This document shows, in pieces, positions 17,531-26,148 of a DNA stretch of 64,000 nucleotides (position 1 is its first letter; each line of letters opens with the position of its first letter). The notes beneath the pieces are model-generated. The model searched no databases. It was not told where the DNA came from and saw only the letters and a list, made by a program, of their open reading frames with translations. The translations under genes and the position numbers were made by a program. The stretch is from positions 1 through 64,000 of the forward strand of contig DDQG01000007.1 in NCBI GenBank assembly GCA_002342585.1, read 5' to 3'. Origin of the DNA: Prevotellaceae bacterium UBA2448. Lineage in GTDB: Bacteria > Bacteroidota > Bacteroidia > Bacteroidales > Bacteroidaceae.

Positions 17531-18756
17531 ACAACTTCAGTTATAATTCACAACCACAGGAACAAGATATAAATGACCTTCTGAATTATCAGAATAAGAA
17601 ACTTGCCAAGCAACAGAATGTTTACGCAATAGTATTCACTATTATTTTGATTCTGTTGTTAATATTCGCATATAGACGAGTTTTCTACACATATTATGAT
17701 GGATATGTCAATTTGGAGCAAAATAACTTACGTGCTATTGACGACTTATATATTCTAGACATATATAAAAACGTTGGAGATGTAGTACAACCAGGTGATA
17801 CTTTATACTCATATATCCTTTTGGAAAACCTGCTTGGACAATTCAATGTTAATACTGTTCCATCAATTATACTTGACCACGCAAACATGAAGCTTCGCGC
17901 TGCTTTAGCAAAGCAAGAATTGCCTGTTATCCAAACCAAGATTAACGAAATACAGAAGCAATTGAAAAGCGAACAGAACGACATTTTTTATGGTCTTACA
18001 GATAACACTAAGCGTATGGCATTAGAAGCTGAACTGAACGAATACAGAGAAAAGTTATCGGAATTACGCAACAAGATACAAATCTATGAGAGCATGGCAG
18101 GTAACTCATCACGTTACATCGTAAATTCTGGTTATGGACACAATCGCCTACCATATTCTCCAGGAAGTTTATATTACGAAAATGGTGTGATTCAATATTG
18201 TTGTGCACCAGAAGAAGCCATTGTAACAGATATTAAAGTAGCCAAAAACACAGTTGTCTTCGAAAAGGAAAACATTATTGACCTTCAGCATACAGACTAC
18301 AAAGGTTCTCACATCGGAGTAATGGCATACATTCCTGCACATCAAGTAAAATATATTAACAACCAGAAACAAGTCGATGTAATTGTCAATGATGACATAA
18401 TCCTTCATGCTCATATGTCATTACTAGGACTACGTGTAGAAGACATTCCTAAGCACTTACTCAGTAACTTTAGTCATGACATTGACGCTGTTATAGCTTA
18501 TTTCCTCTTCGACAAGGACCAATACGTACCATTTTGGGTACTCAACAATCACTTACCAGTACGAGTACGTGTTCGCAACGATGTATTCCACGAGGCATTC
18601 TATAACTCCTTTGGCGGTATTTTCAATGGACTTTTCTCAGAACCCGACTCTTTGAAATATAGCCCACGCCGTATATTTGAGATAAAGGAAGATCAGAAAT
18701 TCGTCCCTGTTGACACAACAACATTCCGTGAACTTACTAAAGACCACAATTTCTAA
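17527..18756 (+). CDS. HlyD-like membrane fusion protein
   Basis: 409 residues. It has an N-terminal cytoplasmic segment, one transmembrane helix (about 32-49), a beta segment DIYKNVGDVVQPGDTLYSY typical of the lipoyl/biotinyl half-domain, a periplasmic coiled-coil hairpin (about 120-185), the second lipoyl half (around 220-240) and a beta-rich C-terminal domain. This is the architecture of HlyD/Alg44-type adaptors that bridge an inner membrane machine to an outer membrane channel. The start ATG overlaps the TolC-like stop (ATGA) and the next gene starts 2 bases after its stop. Its partner is most likely the GT2 enzyme two genes down rather than an ABC exporter, since no ABC gene is present. 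Confidence 0.8.
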   Translation: MNNFSYNSQPQEQDINDLLNYQNKKLAKQQNVYAIVFTIILILLLIFAYRRVFYTYYDGYVNLEQNNLRAIDDLYILDIYKNVGDVVQPGDTLYSYILLENLLGQFNVNTVPSIILDHANMKLRAALAKQELPVIQTKINEIQKQLKSEQNDIFYGLTDNTKRMALEAELNEYREKLSELRNKIQIYESMAGNSSRYIVNSGYGHNRLPYSPGSLYYENGVIQYCCAPEEAIVTDIKVAKNTVVFEKENIIDLQHTDYKGSHIGVMAYIPAHQVKYINNQKQVDVIVNDDIILHAHMSLLGLRVEDIPKHLLSNFSHDIDAVIAYFLFDKDQYVPFWVLNNHLPVRVRVRNDVFHEAFYNSFGGIFNGLFSEPDSLKYSPRRIFEIKEDQKFVPVDTTTFRELTKDHNF

Positions 18757-18758
18757 TC

Positions 18759-20390
18759 ATGATAACAATACAAAATAACAATAACGAACGTCGAATACTG
18801 CTATTGGACAGTCAGTTTAATCTTGAAGAATCACCTGACTTTCCAGAATACCTGTTTGATGCAATTTTTATATACAACGATTCTGTAGAACAGACTCAAA
18901 ATATACTAAATGACATCAACCCTATAACATCACAAAAATGTTGTTACAAACCTCTTTTCGTAGCACGTTCATTAGAAGGAAAAATGGGAGACTACGCCTC
19001 AGTCATTGACGGATACATCGATGACTGGAACGACAAGGACGCTTTGAATAAAGTCGAGGATATCATCAACAGGCGAAACGAACTGGGACTAAACGCCCCA
19101 GAGGAGAAGATTCTCTCATCCAACCAGTTGTTCGTACGTCTGACGCGTTTCCTCATCATACGCAACAACCTGATAATGCATCCGGTATTGGAGAACGGCT
19201 CTTCTTCAGGATACGTCATACCGATATATAATCTGTTCTATAAACTGGGATGGTACAAATTGAGCGAGAGTTTCGTCTTCGTACAGTCTATGATTGAAAA
19301 GGGATATTTCCGCACGACCCAATTCCTCAACCGTATTTACCTGTGTCCCAAATGCCAGCATTCTCACCTTCTCTATATAGAGAGTTGTCCGAAGTGCAAC
19401 AATTCGATGATTCACAGCGAAGAGGTTATCCACCACTTCCGCTGCGCCAACATCACTCCGGAACATACTTACAACTTTGGCGGACAGCTCAGATGTCCAA
19501 AATGTCACCAGATGCTTCACCACATAGGTGTGGACTACGACCGTCCTGCAACAGTATTCACATGCGATGTGTGCAACAACTCATTCCTGCAGGCAAAGAT
19601 GCAGGCTCTGTGTTCTAACTGCCAATCAGTGTCTGACGTAAAATCACTCGTTCCTATTAATGTTTACGTTTACGAGATTACGAAAGAGGGTATCTATGCA
19701 ATCACATCTCTCAACATAGGCTTCTCTATTTACACTGAGTTCCATGACAACTTCCTTGAATTTAACCGGTTTGTCAATCGAATTCGCCTGTTGGCAGAAC
19801 AGAAATTCTCAGGTCGGATACTCGGAGACGTACTTGTCGGTAAGATTTGGATTATCGACTCCACATCCGCAACGGTGAGAAACCGCGCCGAACTGCTTGC
19901 ACAGGTATGCCAATACTTCCCTAATAACAAGGTGTCAGCAGCTAATAACATCACATACATCAATGCTATTGCTACAGACTATAAAGGCGATCAGGAACAG
20001 GCAGTACTCGACTTCCAGATAATGCTATCGGAAGCCATCCGTGCCGCGGCATACGTACTGCGCCCCGGGGAAAAGATCTGTTACACATACATGAAACTGG
20101 AAGGAAACGGTTCAAATATCGACGATTTCCTGAATGACCTCAACTTTGTGGCTACTAACCCTGACGACAGCGTTGACTACGATCCCAATGCCATCAATCC
20201 GAATGCAGATAGAAACGTGGATTCTCCATTGCTTAATGACGATGGAACAGTAGAAACAACACTAGAAGTAACCCCACAAACCGATGTTGCAGAGACACCT
20301 GAAAATACAGAAGATATTCAAGTACCCGAAAATACAAACCTCTTCACCAAGTTAAAAGACTCTATATGTCGTATATTTTCGATTCATTAG
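18759..20390 (+). CDS. TackOD1-type zinc-ribbon protein with receiver-like N-terminus
   Basis: 543 residues. Residues about 10-110 resemble a degenerate response-regulator receiver fold (ILLLDS, DAIFIYND, PLFVARS, GYIDDWNDK). From residue 196 to about 292 there are at least six CxxC knuckles (the first at C196/C199), matching the Cys-rich metal-binding TackOD1 output domain. A roughly 150-residue alpha/beta domain follows, then a disordered acidic Thr/Pro/Asn tail. No membrane segment is seen, so it is probably cytoplasmic and may regulate the adjacent GT2 enzyme. Its 3' end overlaps the GT2 gene by 25 bases. The TackOD1 call rests on the Cys pattern and gene context as I remember them; the function of the domain is unknown. 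Confidence 0.65.
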   Translation: MITIQNNNNERRILLLDSQFNLEESPDFPEYLFDAIFIYNDSVEQTQNILNDINPITSQKCCYKPLFVARSLEGKMGDYASVIDGYIDDWNDKDALNKVEDIINRRNELGLNAPEEKILSSNQLFVRLTRFLIIRNNLIMHPVLENGSSSGYVIPIYNLFYKLGWYKLSESFVFVQSMIEKGYFRTTQFLNRIYLCPKCQHSHLLYIESCPKCNNSMIHSEEVIHHFRCANITPEHTYNFGGQLRCPKCHQMLHHIGVDYDRPATVFTCDVCNNSFLQAKMQALCSNCQSVSDVKSLVPINVYVYEITKEGIYAITSLNIGFSIYTEFHDNFLEFNRFVNRIRLLAEQKFSGRILGDVLVGKIWIIDSTSATVRNRAELLAQVCQYFPNNKVSAANNITYINAIATDYKGDQEQAVLDFQIMLSEAIRAAAYVLRPGEKICYTYMKLEGNGSNIDDFLNDLNFVATNPDDSVDYDPNAINPNADRNVDSPLLNDDGTVETTLEVTPQTDVAETPENTEDIQVPENTNLFTKLKDSICRIFSIH

Positions 20391-21682
20391 ATACATTTGT
20401 GACATGGTTCCAGCACCTGTCGATATCCAGTATAATCAATACATACTGGTTTATCTTCTTTATCGAAATACCTCGATACTATCTGCTTGAAATCATAATT
20501 GTATCGTATAATGTACTTACATATAAACGTCAGGACAAAAAACGGTTCTATGCACATTATAGACTGCTTAAAGAAAATCCCCTCATAACCATACTCGTAC
20601 CTGGAAAGAATGAAGGAAAAAACATTTACAAACTTGTAAAATCCCTTGCAGAACAGACCTACAAAAATTATGAAATCATAATTGTTGATGACGGGTCTGA
20701 CGATTATACTCCACTAATCTGTTCTGACTTGGAAAAGCATGGTTATATAGACCTGTACCTGCGCTGTGGAGTACGTGGTGGAAAAGCTTCGGCAGCCAAT
20801 TATGGCGCATATCATGCAAAAGGAAAATACATTGTACATCTCGATGCCGATTCGTCACTTGACCGCGATGCAATTGAAAACATACTTCTGCCCTTCTATC
20901 TTGACCCTAAAATCAAAGCCGTAGGAGGCACAGTAAAAGTGCGTAACTACAAGGATTCTATTTGTGCTTCAATGCAGGCAATAGAATATCTTAAAACTAT
21001 CATGATAGGACGTAAGGTAACCGATACTCTAGGAATCCTGCATATCATCTCAGGAGCTTTTGGCGCATTTGAAGTAGAAACTCTGAAGAAAATCGGATAC
21101 TGGGACATCGGTCCAGGACTTGACGGAGACATCACTCAGAAGATACGCAAAGCCGGTTGGAAGGTGGCACACACCTCAGAAGCAGTGTGTCTTACAAATG
21201 TGCCTGTTAAATGGAAGGTGCTTTTCAAGCAAAGACTCAGATGGTCCAAGTCGCTCGTGCGATTCAGAATACGTAAACATCGTGACATCCTTTATCCAAA
21301 CCGCAACTGGTCACTGAGCAACTTCGTTTCTAACATGGAGAGTATCATTTATGACTGCGTTTTCAACTATATATGGTTATTCTATTTCATAGGACTTATT
21401 GCAAACTTCAGCAACCATATATTTGAAGTCATGCTACTCGACTTCCTAATCCGATTATGCCTTGCATGCGTTGCATTCGCTGTGATAATGACAGTAACCG
21501 AACGCAGGCGAGAAGAGCTATTCCTTATACGATTCTTGCCGTTGACGTCACTCTACACAGGATATTTCATGCGCATCGTACGTTTACTTGCACATACGAA
21601 AGAGCTTTTCTTCTTCTCTTCGTACAAAGACCCATGGAATCCTGAAAAAACATCAAGATATGCACAACTTGAACGAGCATAA
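20366..21682 (+). CDS. Family 2 processive-type glycosyltransferase (polysaccharide synthase)
   Basis: 438 residues of a membrane GT2. It has N-terminal membrane segments (about 20-50), a catalytic domain with VDDGS (107-111), the DxD motif LDAD (159-162), GLDGD at 251-255 in the position of the usual (T/E)ED catalytic-base motif, and QRLRW (289-293), then C-terminal membrane helices (about 340-420). The QxxRW motif marks processive synthases such as BcsA, PgaC or HasA. No PilZ domain is fused. It overlaps the TackOD1 gene and precedes the receiver gene by 33 bases. The likely role is synthesis and inner-membrane passage of an exopolysaccharide exported through the HlyD/TolC partners. The polymer cannot be predicted. 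Confidence 0.85.
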   Translation: MSYIFDSLDTFVTWFQHLSISSIINTYWFIFFIEIPRYYLLEIIIVSYNVLTYKRQDKKRFYAHYRLLKENPLITILVPGKNEGKNIYKLVKSLAEQTYKNYEIIIVDDGSDDYTPLICSDLEKHGYIDLYLRCGVRGGKASAANYGAYHAKGKYIVHLDADSSLDRDAIENILLPFYLDPKIKAVGGTVKVRNYKDSICASMQAIEYLKTIMIGRKVTDTLGILHIISGAFGAFEVETLKKIGYWDIGPGLDGDITQKIRKAGWKVAHTSEAVCLTNVPVKWKVLFKQRLRWSKSLVRFRIRKHRDILYPNRNWSLSNFVSNMESIIYDCVFNYIWLFYFIGLIANFSNHIFEVMLLDFLIRLCLACVAFAVIMTVTERRREELFLIRFLPLTSLYTGYFMRIVRLLAHTKELFFFSSYKDPWNPEKTSRYAQLERA

Positions 21683-21715
21683 AAACAATATATAATAACA
21701 AAAACATTAGCAATT

Positions 21716-22132
21716 ATGAACGCACTTATCAATCCAGGTATTGATGTTGACAAGCTTACCGTCCTCGTAGTAGACGATGTGCCACTAAATGTGTTGCTCA
21801 TCAAAAAAATGCTTTCTCAGTACACATTCCAACTGAAAACTGCCAACAGTGGACAAGCAGCGCTAGACATCATCGCACAATCAATGCCCGATCTTCTCCT
21901 TCTCGATCTTATGATGCCAGGCATCGATGGATTCGAGGTTATTCGTCGTCTTCGTGCCGATGAGAAGACAAAGAAGTTACCTATTATTATCCTCTCTGCC
22001 CTCAACTCAGAAGCAGACATAGTAAAAGGATTTAAGCTGGGAGCTAACGATTTCATAAACAAGCCGATTATTATGGAAAAGTTAATCAGCAGTGTAACAA
22101 CCCAAATTAATCTTGCAGCAGCAACAAAATAG
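21716..22132 (+). CDS. Stand-alone CheY-like response regulator receiver
   Basis: 138 residues forming a single receiver domain with no output domain. The acidic pair is D20-D21, the phosphoacceptor is D64 (LLLDLMMPGIDG), a Ser occupies the Thr/Ser switch position near 94, and the conserved Lys is K116 (FINKP). All key residues are present, so it should be phosphorylatable. It is the last gene of the TolC-HlyD-TackOD1-GT2 operon, followed by a strong terminator. By context it probably signals to the TackOD1 protein or to the synthase. The cognate kinase is not adjacent. Confidence 0.9.
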   Translation: MNALINPGIDVDKLTVLVVDDVPLNVLLIKKMLSQYTFQLKTANSGQAALDIIAQSMPDLLLLDLMMPGIDGFEVIRRLRADEKTKKLPIIILSALNSEADIVKGFKLGANDFINKPIIMEKLISSVTTQINLAAATK

Positions 22133-22150
22133 GTAATTTTATTATAAATA

Positions 22151-22185
22151 AAAAGTCCTTACAGTCAACGTAAGGACTTTTTTTT
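22151..22185 (+). terminator. Strong terminator of the TolC-HlyD-TackOD1-GT2-receiver operon
   Basis: AAGTCCTTAC pairs with GTAAGGACTT across the 7-base loop AGTCAAC and is followed by a run of seven or more T. Confidence 0.92.
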
Positions 22186-22215
22186 ATTGAAAACGTAATT
22201 TTTATTTTATTTTTG

Positions 22216-22224
22216 TATCTTTGC
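22216..22224 (+). promoter_or_regulatory. -7 element for thiD
   Basis: TATCTTTGC lies 41 bases before the thiD ATG. The -33 TTTG is not at the standard spacing. No TPP riboswitch-like structure is recognisable in the short leader. Confidence 0.6.
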
Positions 22225-22265
22225 ACCGTTTGGCAGATATATGATTCCGTCATACAACTATAGAT

Positions 22266-23096
22266 ATGAAAAAAACACTCAATACAGTATTTCTGATAGC
22301 AGGTAGCGAGCCACTGGGAAGTGCTGGTATGCAAGCAGACATTAAAGCTATCACGGCATGTGGAGGATATGCTGCATGTGCCGTAACAAGCATTGTGGAT
22401 GAAGATACGAGAAGGATAAAGAATATCTTTCATATGCCGACGGAACTGATTGTTTCGCAGGCAGAATCTTTTTTGGGCGACATAGAGACAGGATGTATAA
22501 AGACAGGCGTATTGCCAAGCGAGGAAATAATCAGAGGTGTAGCAGGTGTACTGCGCCGTTTCAAACAAATTCCACTCGTAGTAGATCCTGTAATAGTAAA
22601 CTCACTTGGGGTACAACTCGTAACAGACAGTGCAATAGATGCATATAAAAACGAGCTCTTTCCTCTTGCCACACTCATAACCCCGAATTGGCGTGAAGCA
22701 GAAGTGCTGCTCGGACATAAATTGGGAGACATAGAAAAGGACATAAGAGAATTAGGACGTTGGGGATGTTCCGTAATCATTAAATCTATAGAAAGCGGCA
22801 AAGGATGGTTGAGCGACTATCTCTACGACATCAGTACTGATAAAGTACGTGAGTTTAAAAAGCATCGCATCATCACTCGAAACGTAAACGGCACAGGTGA
22901 TTCTTTCTCCTCAGCCATTGCGACATATATCGCTACAAAGTACAGTCTTGAAGAGGCTGTTGAAAAAGGAGAAGAATTCATCAGCAGAGCTATAAGTCTT
23001 GGAGCTGAATACGAATTCGGACATGGTTTCGGACCTGTTCATCCATGTTTTATGGAAGACAAAATCACCCATCAGAGAATTTACAACGAACAATAA
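22266..23096 (+). CDS. thiD: Hydroxymethylpyrimidine/phosphomethylpyrimidine kinase family protein
   Basis: 276 residues of the ribokinase-fold ThiD/PdxK family. It has LIAGSEPLGSAGMQADIKA at the N-terminus, VDPVIV in the middle, a TPNWREAEVL segment, and the anion-hole motif NGTGDSFSSAI with the catalytic Asp. Classical ThiD has GSDxSGGAGIQAD and GTGCTLSSAI, so both sites differ slightly (GSEP and GTGDSFSS, the latter nearer to pyridoxal kinases). PdxK/PdxY-type activity therefore remains possible. No other thiamine gene is present. The GH127 gene starts 18 bases downstream. Confidence 0.8.
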   Translation: MKKTLNTVFLIAGSEPLGSAGMQADIKAITACGGYAACAVTSIVDEDTRRIKNIFHMPTELIVSQAESFLGDIETGCIKTGVLPSEEIIRGVAGVLRRFKQIPLVVDPVIVNSLGVQLVTDSAIDAYKNELFPLATLITPNWREAEVLLGHKLGDIEKDIRELGRWGCSVIIKSIESGKGWLSDYLYDISTDKVREFKKHRIITRNVNGTGDSFSSAIATYIATKYSLEEAVEKGEEFISRAISLGAEYEFGHGFGPVHPCFMEDKITHQRIYNEQ

Positions 23097-23114
23097 CCAA
23101 ATACAATTCATACC

Positions 23115-26066
23115 ATGAGAAAAATTTTATTTACTTTACTTACATTGGTGGCAATGCATTGTCATGCGGCAAAAGAACGCCTTATAAAGACCGTTGAGTC
23201 AATAAATATTGAATCACCAGTAGGCACTGTTCCCCGCCTACCCTATCAAGTGTATGTAACATACTCCGATGGTACCAAAGAGTGGCGACAGGTAAAATGG
23301 GAAAATTCCCTACTCTCTACTGAACAACAGGAAGCTAACGCAACTCTTTATCCCGCTGGAAAAGAATATACGATTAATGGATATATTATCGGAGATAATA
23401 CAACCGACAACGGATACCCATTAAAGGCAAATATCAAGGTAGTATCAGGAGCATACAACACTCCTACAAATAAGTTCAAAGCCTGTCCACTTCCACTTTC
23501 AGACGTAAAGATAACAGGCAGAAACCGTCTGACTAACAACCGCGATTTGGACATACGGACTATACTCTCTTGGGACATTACCCAGCAGTTGTATAATTAT
23601 CGTGACACATACGGACTCCCAACAGAGGGATACACAGTAGCAGACGGTTGGGACTCCCCCACTACAAAACTGAAAGGACATGGTTCCGGACATTACATGA
23701 GTGCCTTGGCATTTGCCTATGCTTCTGCCGAGGATGAAAGCCAAAAGGCAGAACTGCACAAGCGCATAGAACGTATGGTTAACGAACTGCGTATGTGCCA
23801 AGAACGCACATTTGTATGGGACAGCACTCTCAATCGCTATTGGGAAGCACGTGATTATGCCCCAGAAGAGGAACTCAAACACATGAAAGGTACATGGACT
23901 GCATTCAACGAATATAAAAAGGACTATAAGCACTACGGATATGGGTATCTGAATGCCATTCCAGCTGCCCATCCGGCACTGATTGAATACTACCGTGCTT
24001 ACAACAACGAAGACTGGGTATGGGCTCCTTATTATACCATACACAAACAACTGGCGGGTCTTATCGACATCGCCAACGTAATGAATCAGTCATCCGCAAA
24101 CAAAAACAACGGTTCCGACTCAGCCATCGCAGCCAAAGCCCTTCTCATTGCAAAGGACATGGGACTTTGGGTATGGAATCGAATGCACTATCGCACATAT
24201 ATAAAGAAAGACGGAAACAAAGCAGAACGCCAAGCACGTCCAGGCAACCGTTACGAGATGTGGAACATGTACATTGCAGGTGAAGTAGGAGGAATGGCAG
24301 AATCCCTGTCACGACTCAGCGAAATGGTTAGCAACCCTACAGAGAAAGCACGTCTGCTCGAAGCTGCCAACTGCTTCGATGCTCCAGCATTCTTCGACCC
24401 TGTAGCAACTAATATCGATGACATACGCACTCGTCATGCCAATCAGCATATACCGATGATTACGGGAGCCCTGCGTTCATACTTAGGCAATGGCAACCCA
24501 TACTATTACAACCTTGCACAGAACTTCTGGACTCTCATTCAAGGACGCTACGCTTATGCGATGGGAAGTGTAGGCAACGGTGAAATGTGGCGTCAGCCCT
24601 ACTCTCAGATTCTGAGTATGAACACCAACGTTCAGTCAGACCATAACGGAAACATATATCCCAATCCGGACATCAACGAAACCTGTTGTGCATATAACCT
24701 TGCAAAACTGACAAAAGACTTGAACTGTTTCGACCCAGACAACGCAGCCTACATGGACTATTATGAACGAGTACTCTACAATCAGATAGTTGGCTCTGTA
24801 CATCCGGAACATTGGGCAGTCACATATCAATATGCTGTTGGAATGAATGCCCGCAAACCTTACGGCAACGAAACTCCTCAGAGCACTTGCTGTGGTGGTA
24901 CAGGAGCAGAGAACCACGTAAAATACCAAGAAGCAGCATATTTTGCGAATGAAAATACCCTTTGGGTCGCACTCTACATACCGTCAATTGCCCGATGGAA
25001 TGGCACAAAAATCATTCAAGACTGTCAATGGCCTGCCGACCGCAGCACCATCACTGTGCAATCCGATGGCAAACCCGTTCGATTCGCCATGAAACTGCGT
25101 GTTCCTTATTGGGCAACAAAAGGATTTGACATACGACTAAACGGCAAGTCCATTGCAAAAACATACCGTCCAAGTTCATACGTTGAAATAGCAGAACGTC
25201 AATGGAACAGCAGTGACAAAATAGAAATCATAATGCCATTCACAATCCACATTTTCTGGGGACCCGACAAGATGGATGTCGCAGCTACTGGCAAGAATGA
25301 AAGTCGCACTGCCTTTCCTCCTATGTGGGTCGGCACCATCATGTACGGACCATTAGCAATGGCAACTACAGACATACACCACTGGAAAGATGCAGACATA
25401 AACCTGTCGTCAACCTTAGAAGAAATTCAGACTCAGAATCCAACAGGCACAGACGGAACTGGTGGCACACTATATTCTCTGTCAATTCCTTCTCGCAACA
25501 TACAATTCACTCCAGATTATTTCCAAACAGACAATGCAACCCACTACCTGCGTCTGAACGTAAAAGCTCAGAAAAAACAGACTCGCAACGGCAAAATAGA
25601 CAAGACCAACCTCGAACATGCTATCCAGATAGCAAAAGAACGAGTAAAGAGTCAACAAGAATGGAATGCTCTCACAGTAAAAGTACCGAACTTCTCTCCT
25701 TGGGCTCCATATGGTTATCAGCGTTTGGTACAACAGCTTAACATAGCAGACTCACTCTCTAATGCCATACCTGCCGGAAGCAAAGACAAACAAGGTAAAC
25801 TGCAAGAAGAAATCAACAACACCACATCGTCTCTCAACGTAGCTATCAACTCAATGCGTCCGGGTAACCTTGCCGAACCTGAAGACCTTGCCGAACTGCT
25901 CGTATTGGAAACCAGTCTGAAAGAAAACATACCAAATAAAAGCAACGAACTGCGTGCAGCCCTTCGTTATGCAGACATGGTCGTAAGGTATGTAAATGAC
26001 GGTTCTGGCACCCACGACCTCATCGAGAAAGCCATCACTCGTCTTAAAGAATTCCAAAACAAATAA
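23115..26066 (+). CDS. GH127/GH146-type beta-L-arabinofuranosidase, secreted
   Basis: 983 residues. A signal peptide (about 1-19) is followed by an Ig-like group 4 domain (about 22-115, with VYVTYSDGTKEWRQVKW). Then comes the (alpha/alpha)6 catalytic domain formerly DUF1680, with GHGSGHYMSA near residue 190, NETCCAYNLAKL near 522 and STCCGGTGAENH near 591. The Cys residues correspond to the Zn-thiolate site and Cys nucleophile of GH127/GH146 retaining beta-L-arabinofuranosidases. The C-terminal region is helical. It should remove beta-linked arabinofuranose from plant pectins or glycoproteins. It lies 82 bases upstream of the GH106 gene, separated by a heptamer-phased repeat. GH146 versus GH127 is undecided. 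Confidence 0.85.
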   Translation: MRKILFTLLTLVAMHCHAAKERLIKTVESINIESPVGTVPRLPYQVYVTYSDGTKEWRQVKWENSLLSTEQQEANATLYPAGKEYTINGYIIGDNTTDNGYPLKANIKVVSGAYNTPTNKFKACPLPLSDVKITGRNRLTNNRDLDIRTILSWDITQQLYNYRDTYGLPTEGYTVADGWDSPTTKLKGHGSGHYMSALAFAYASAEDESQKAELHKRIERMVNELRMCQERTFVWDSTLNRYWEARDYAPEEELKHMKGTWTAFNEYKKDYKHYGYGYLNAIPAAHPALIEYYRAYNNEDWVWAPYYTIHKQLAGLIDIANVMNQSSANKNNGSDSAIAAKALLIAKDMGLWVWNRMHYRTYIKKDGNKAERQARPGNRYEMWNMYIAGEVGGMAESLSRLSEMVSNPTEKARLLEAANCFDAPAFFDPVATNIDDIRTRHANQHIPMITGALRSYLGNGNPYYYNLAQNFWTLIQGRYAYAMGSVGNGEMWRQPYSQILSMNTNVQSDHNGNIYPNPDINETCCAYNLAKLTKDLNCFDPDNAAYMDYYERVLYNQIVGSVHPEHWAVTYQYAVGMNARKPYGNETPQSTCCGGTGAENHVKYQEAAYFANENTLWVALYIPSIARWNGTKIIQDCQWPADRSTITVQSDGKPVRFAMKLRVPYWATKGFDIRLNGKSIAKTYRPSSYVEIAERQWNSSDKIEIIMPFTIHIFWGPDKMDVAATGKNESRTAFPPMWVGTIMYGPLAMATTDIHHWKDADINLSSTLEEIQTQNPTGTDGTGGTLYSLSIPSRNIQFTPDYFQTDNATHYLRLNVKAQKKQTRNGKIDKTNLEHAIQIAKERVKSQQEWNALTVKVPNFSPWAPYGYQRLVQQLNIADSLSNAIPAGSKDKQGKLQEEINNTTSSLNVAINSMRPGNLAEPEDLAELLVLETSLKENIPNKSNELRAALRYADMVVRYVNDGSGTHDLIEKAITRLKEFQNK

Positions 26067-26146
26067 CGAAAAACGAAAGACGAAAAACCACCTCCCCAAT
26101 TATGCATTATGCATAATGAATTATAATTTATCTAACTCCTAACTAA
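26067..26146 (+). repeat. Heptamer-phased degenerate tandem repeat, intergenic
   Basis: The spacer begins right after the GH127 stop codon with CGAAAAA, CGAAAGA, CGAAAAA (26067-26087). It resumes at 26098 with AATTATG, CATTATG, CATAATG, AATTATA, ATTTATC, TAACTCC, TAACTAA, all in one 7-base phase, ending 2 bases before the GH106 ATG. The middle units also form the palindrome ATTATGCATAAT. Confidence 0.75.
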
Positions 26147-26148
26147 AT

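Noticed and set aside
22225..22265. TPP riboswitch ahead of thiD
   Set aside because: The leader is only about 40 bases and shows no TPP-box elements.
26106..26117. Palindrome ATTATGCATAAT as an operator for the GH106 gene
   Set aside because: It lies within the AT-rich heptamer-phased array and can arise from those units; no second copy was seen at another glycosidase gene.
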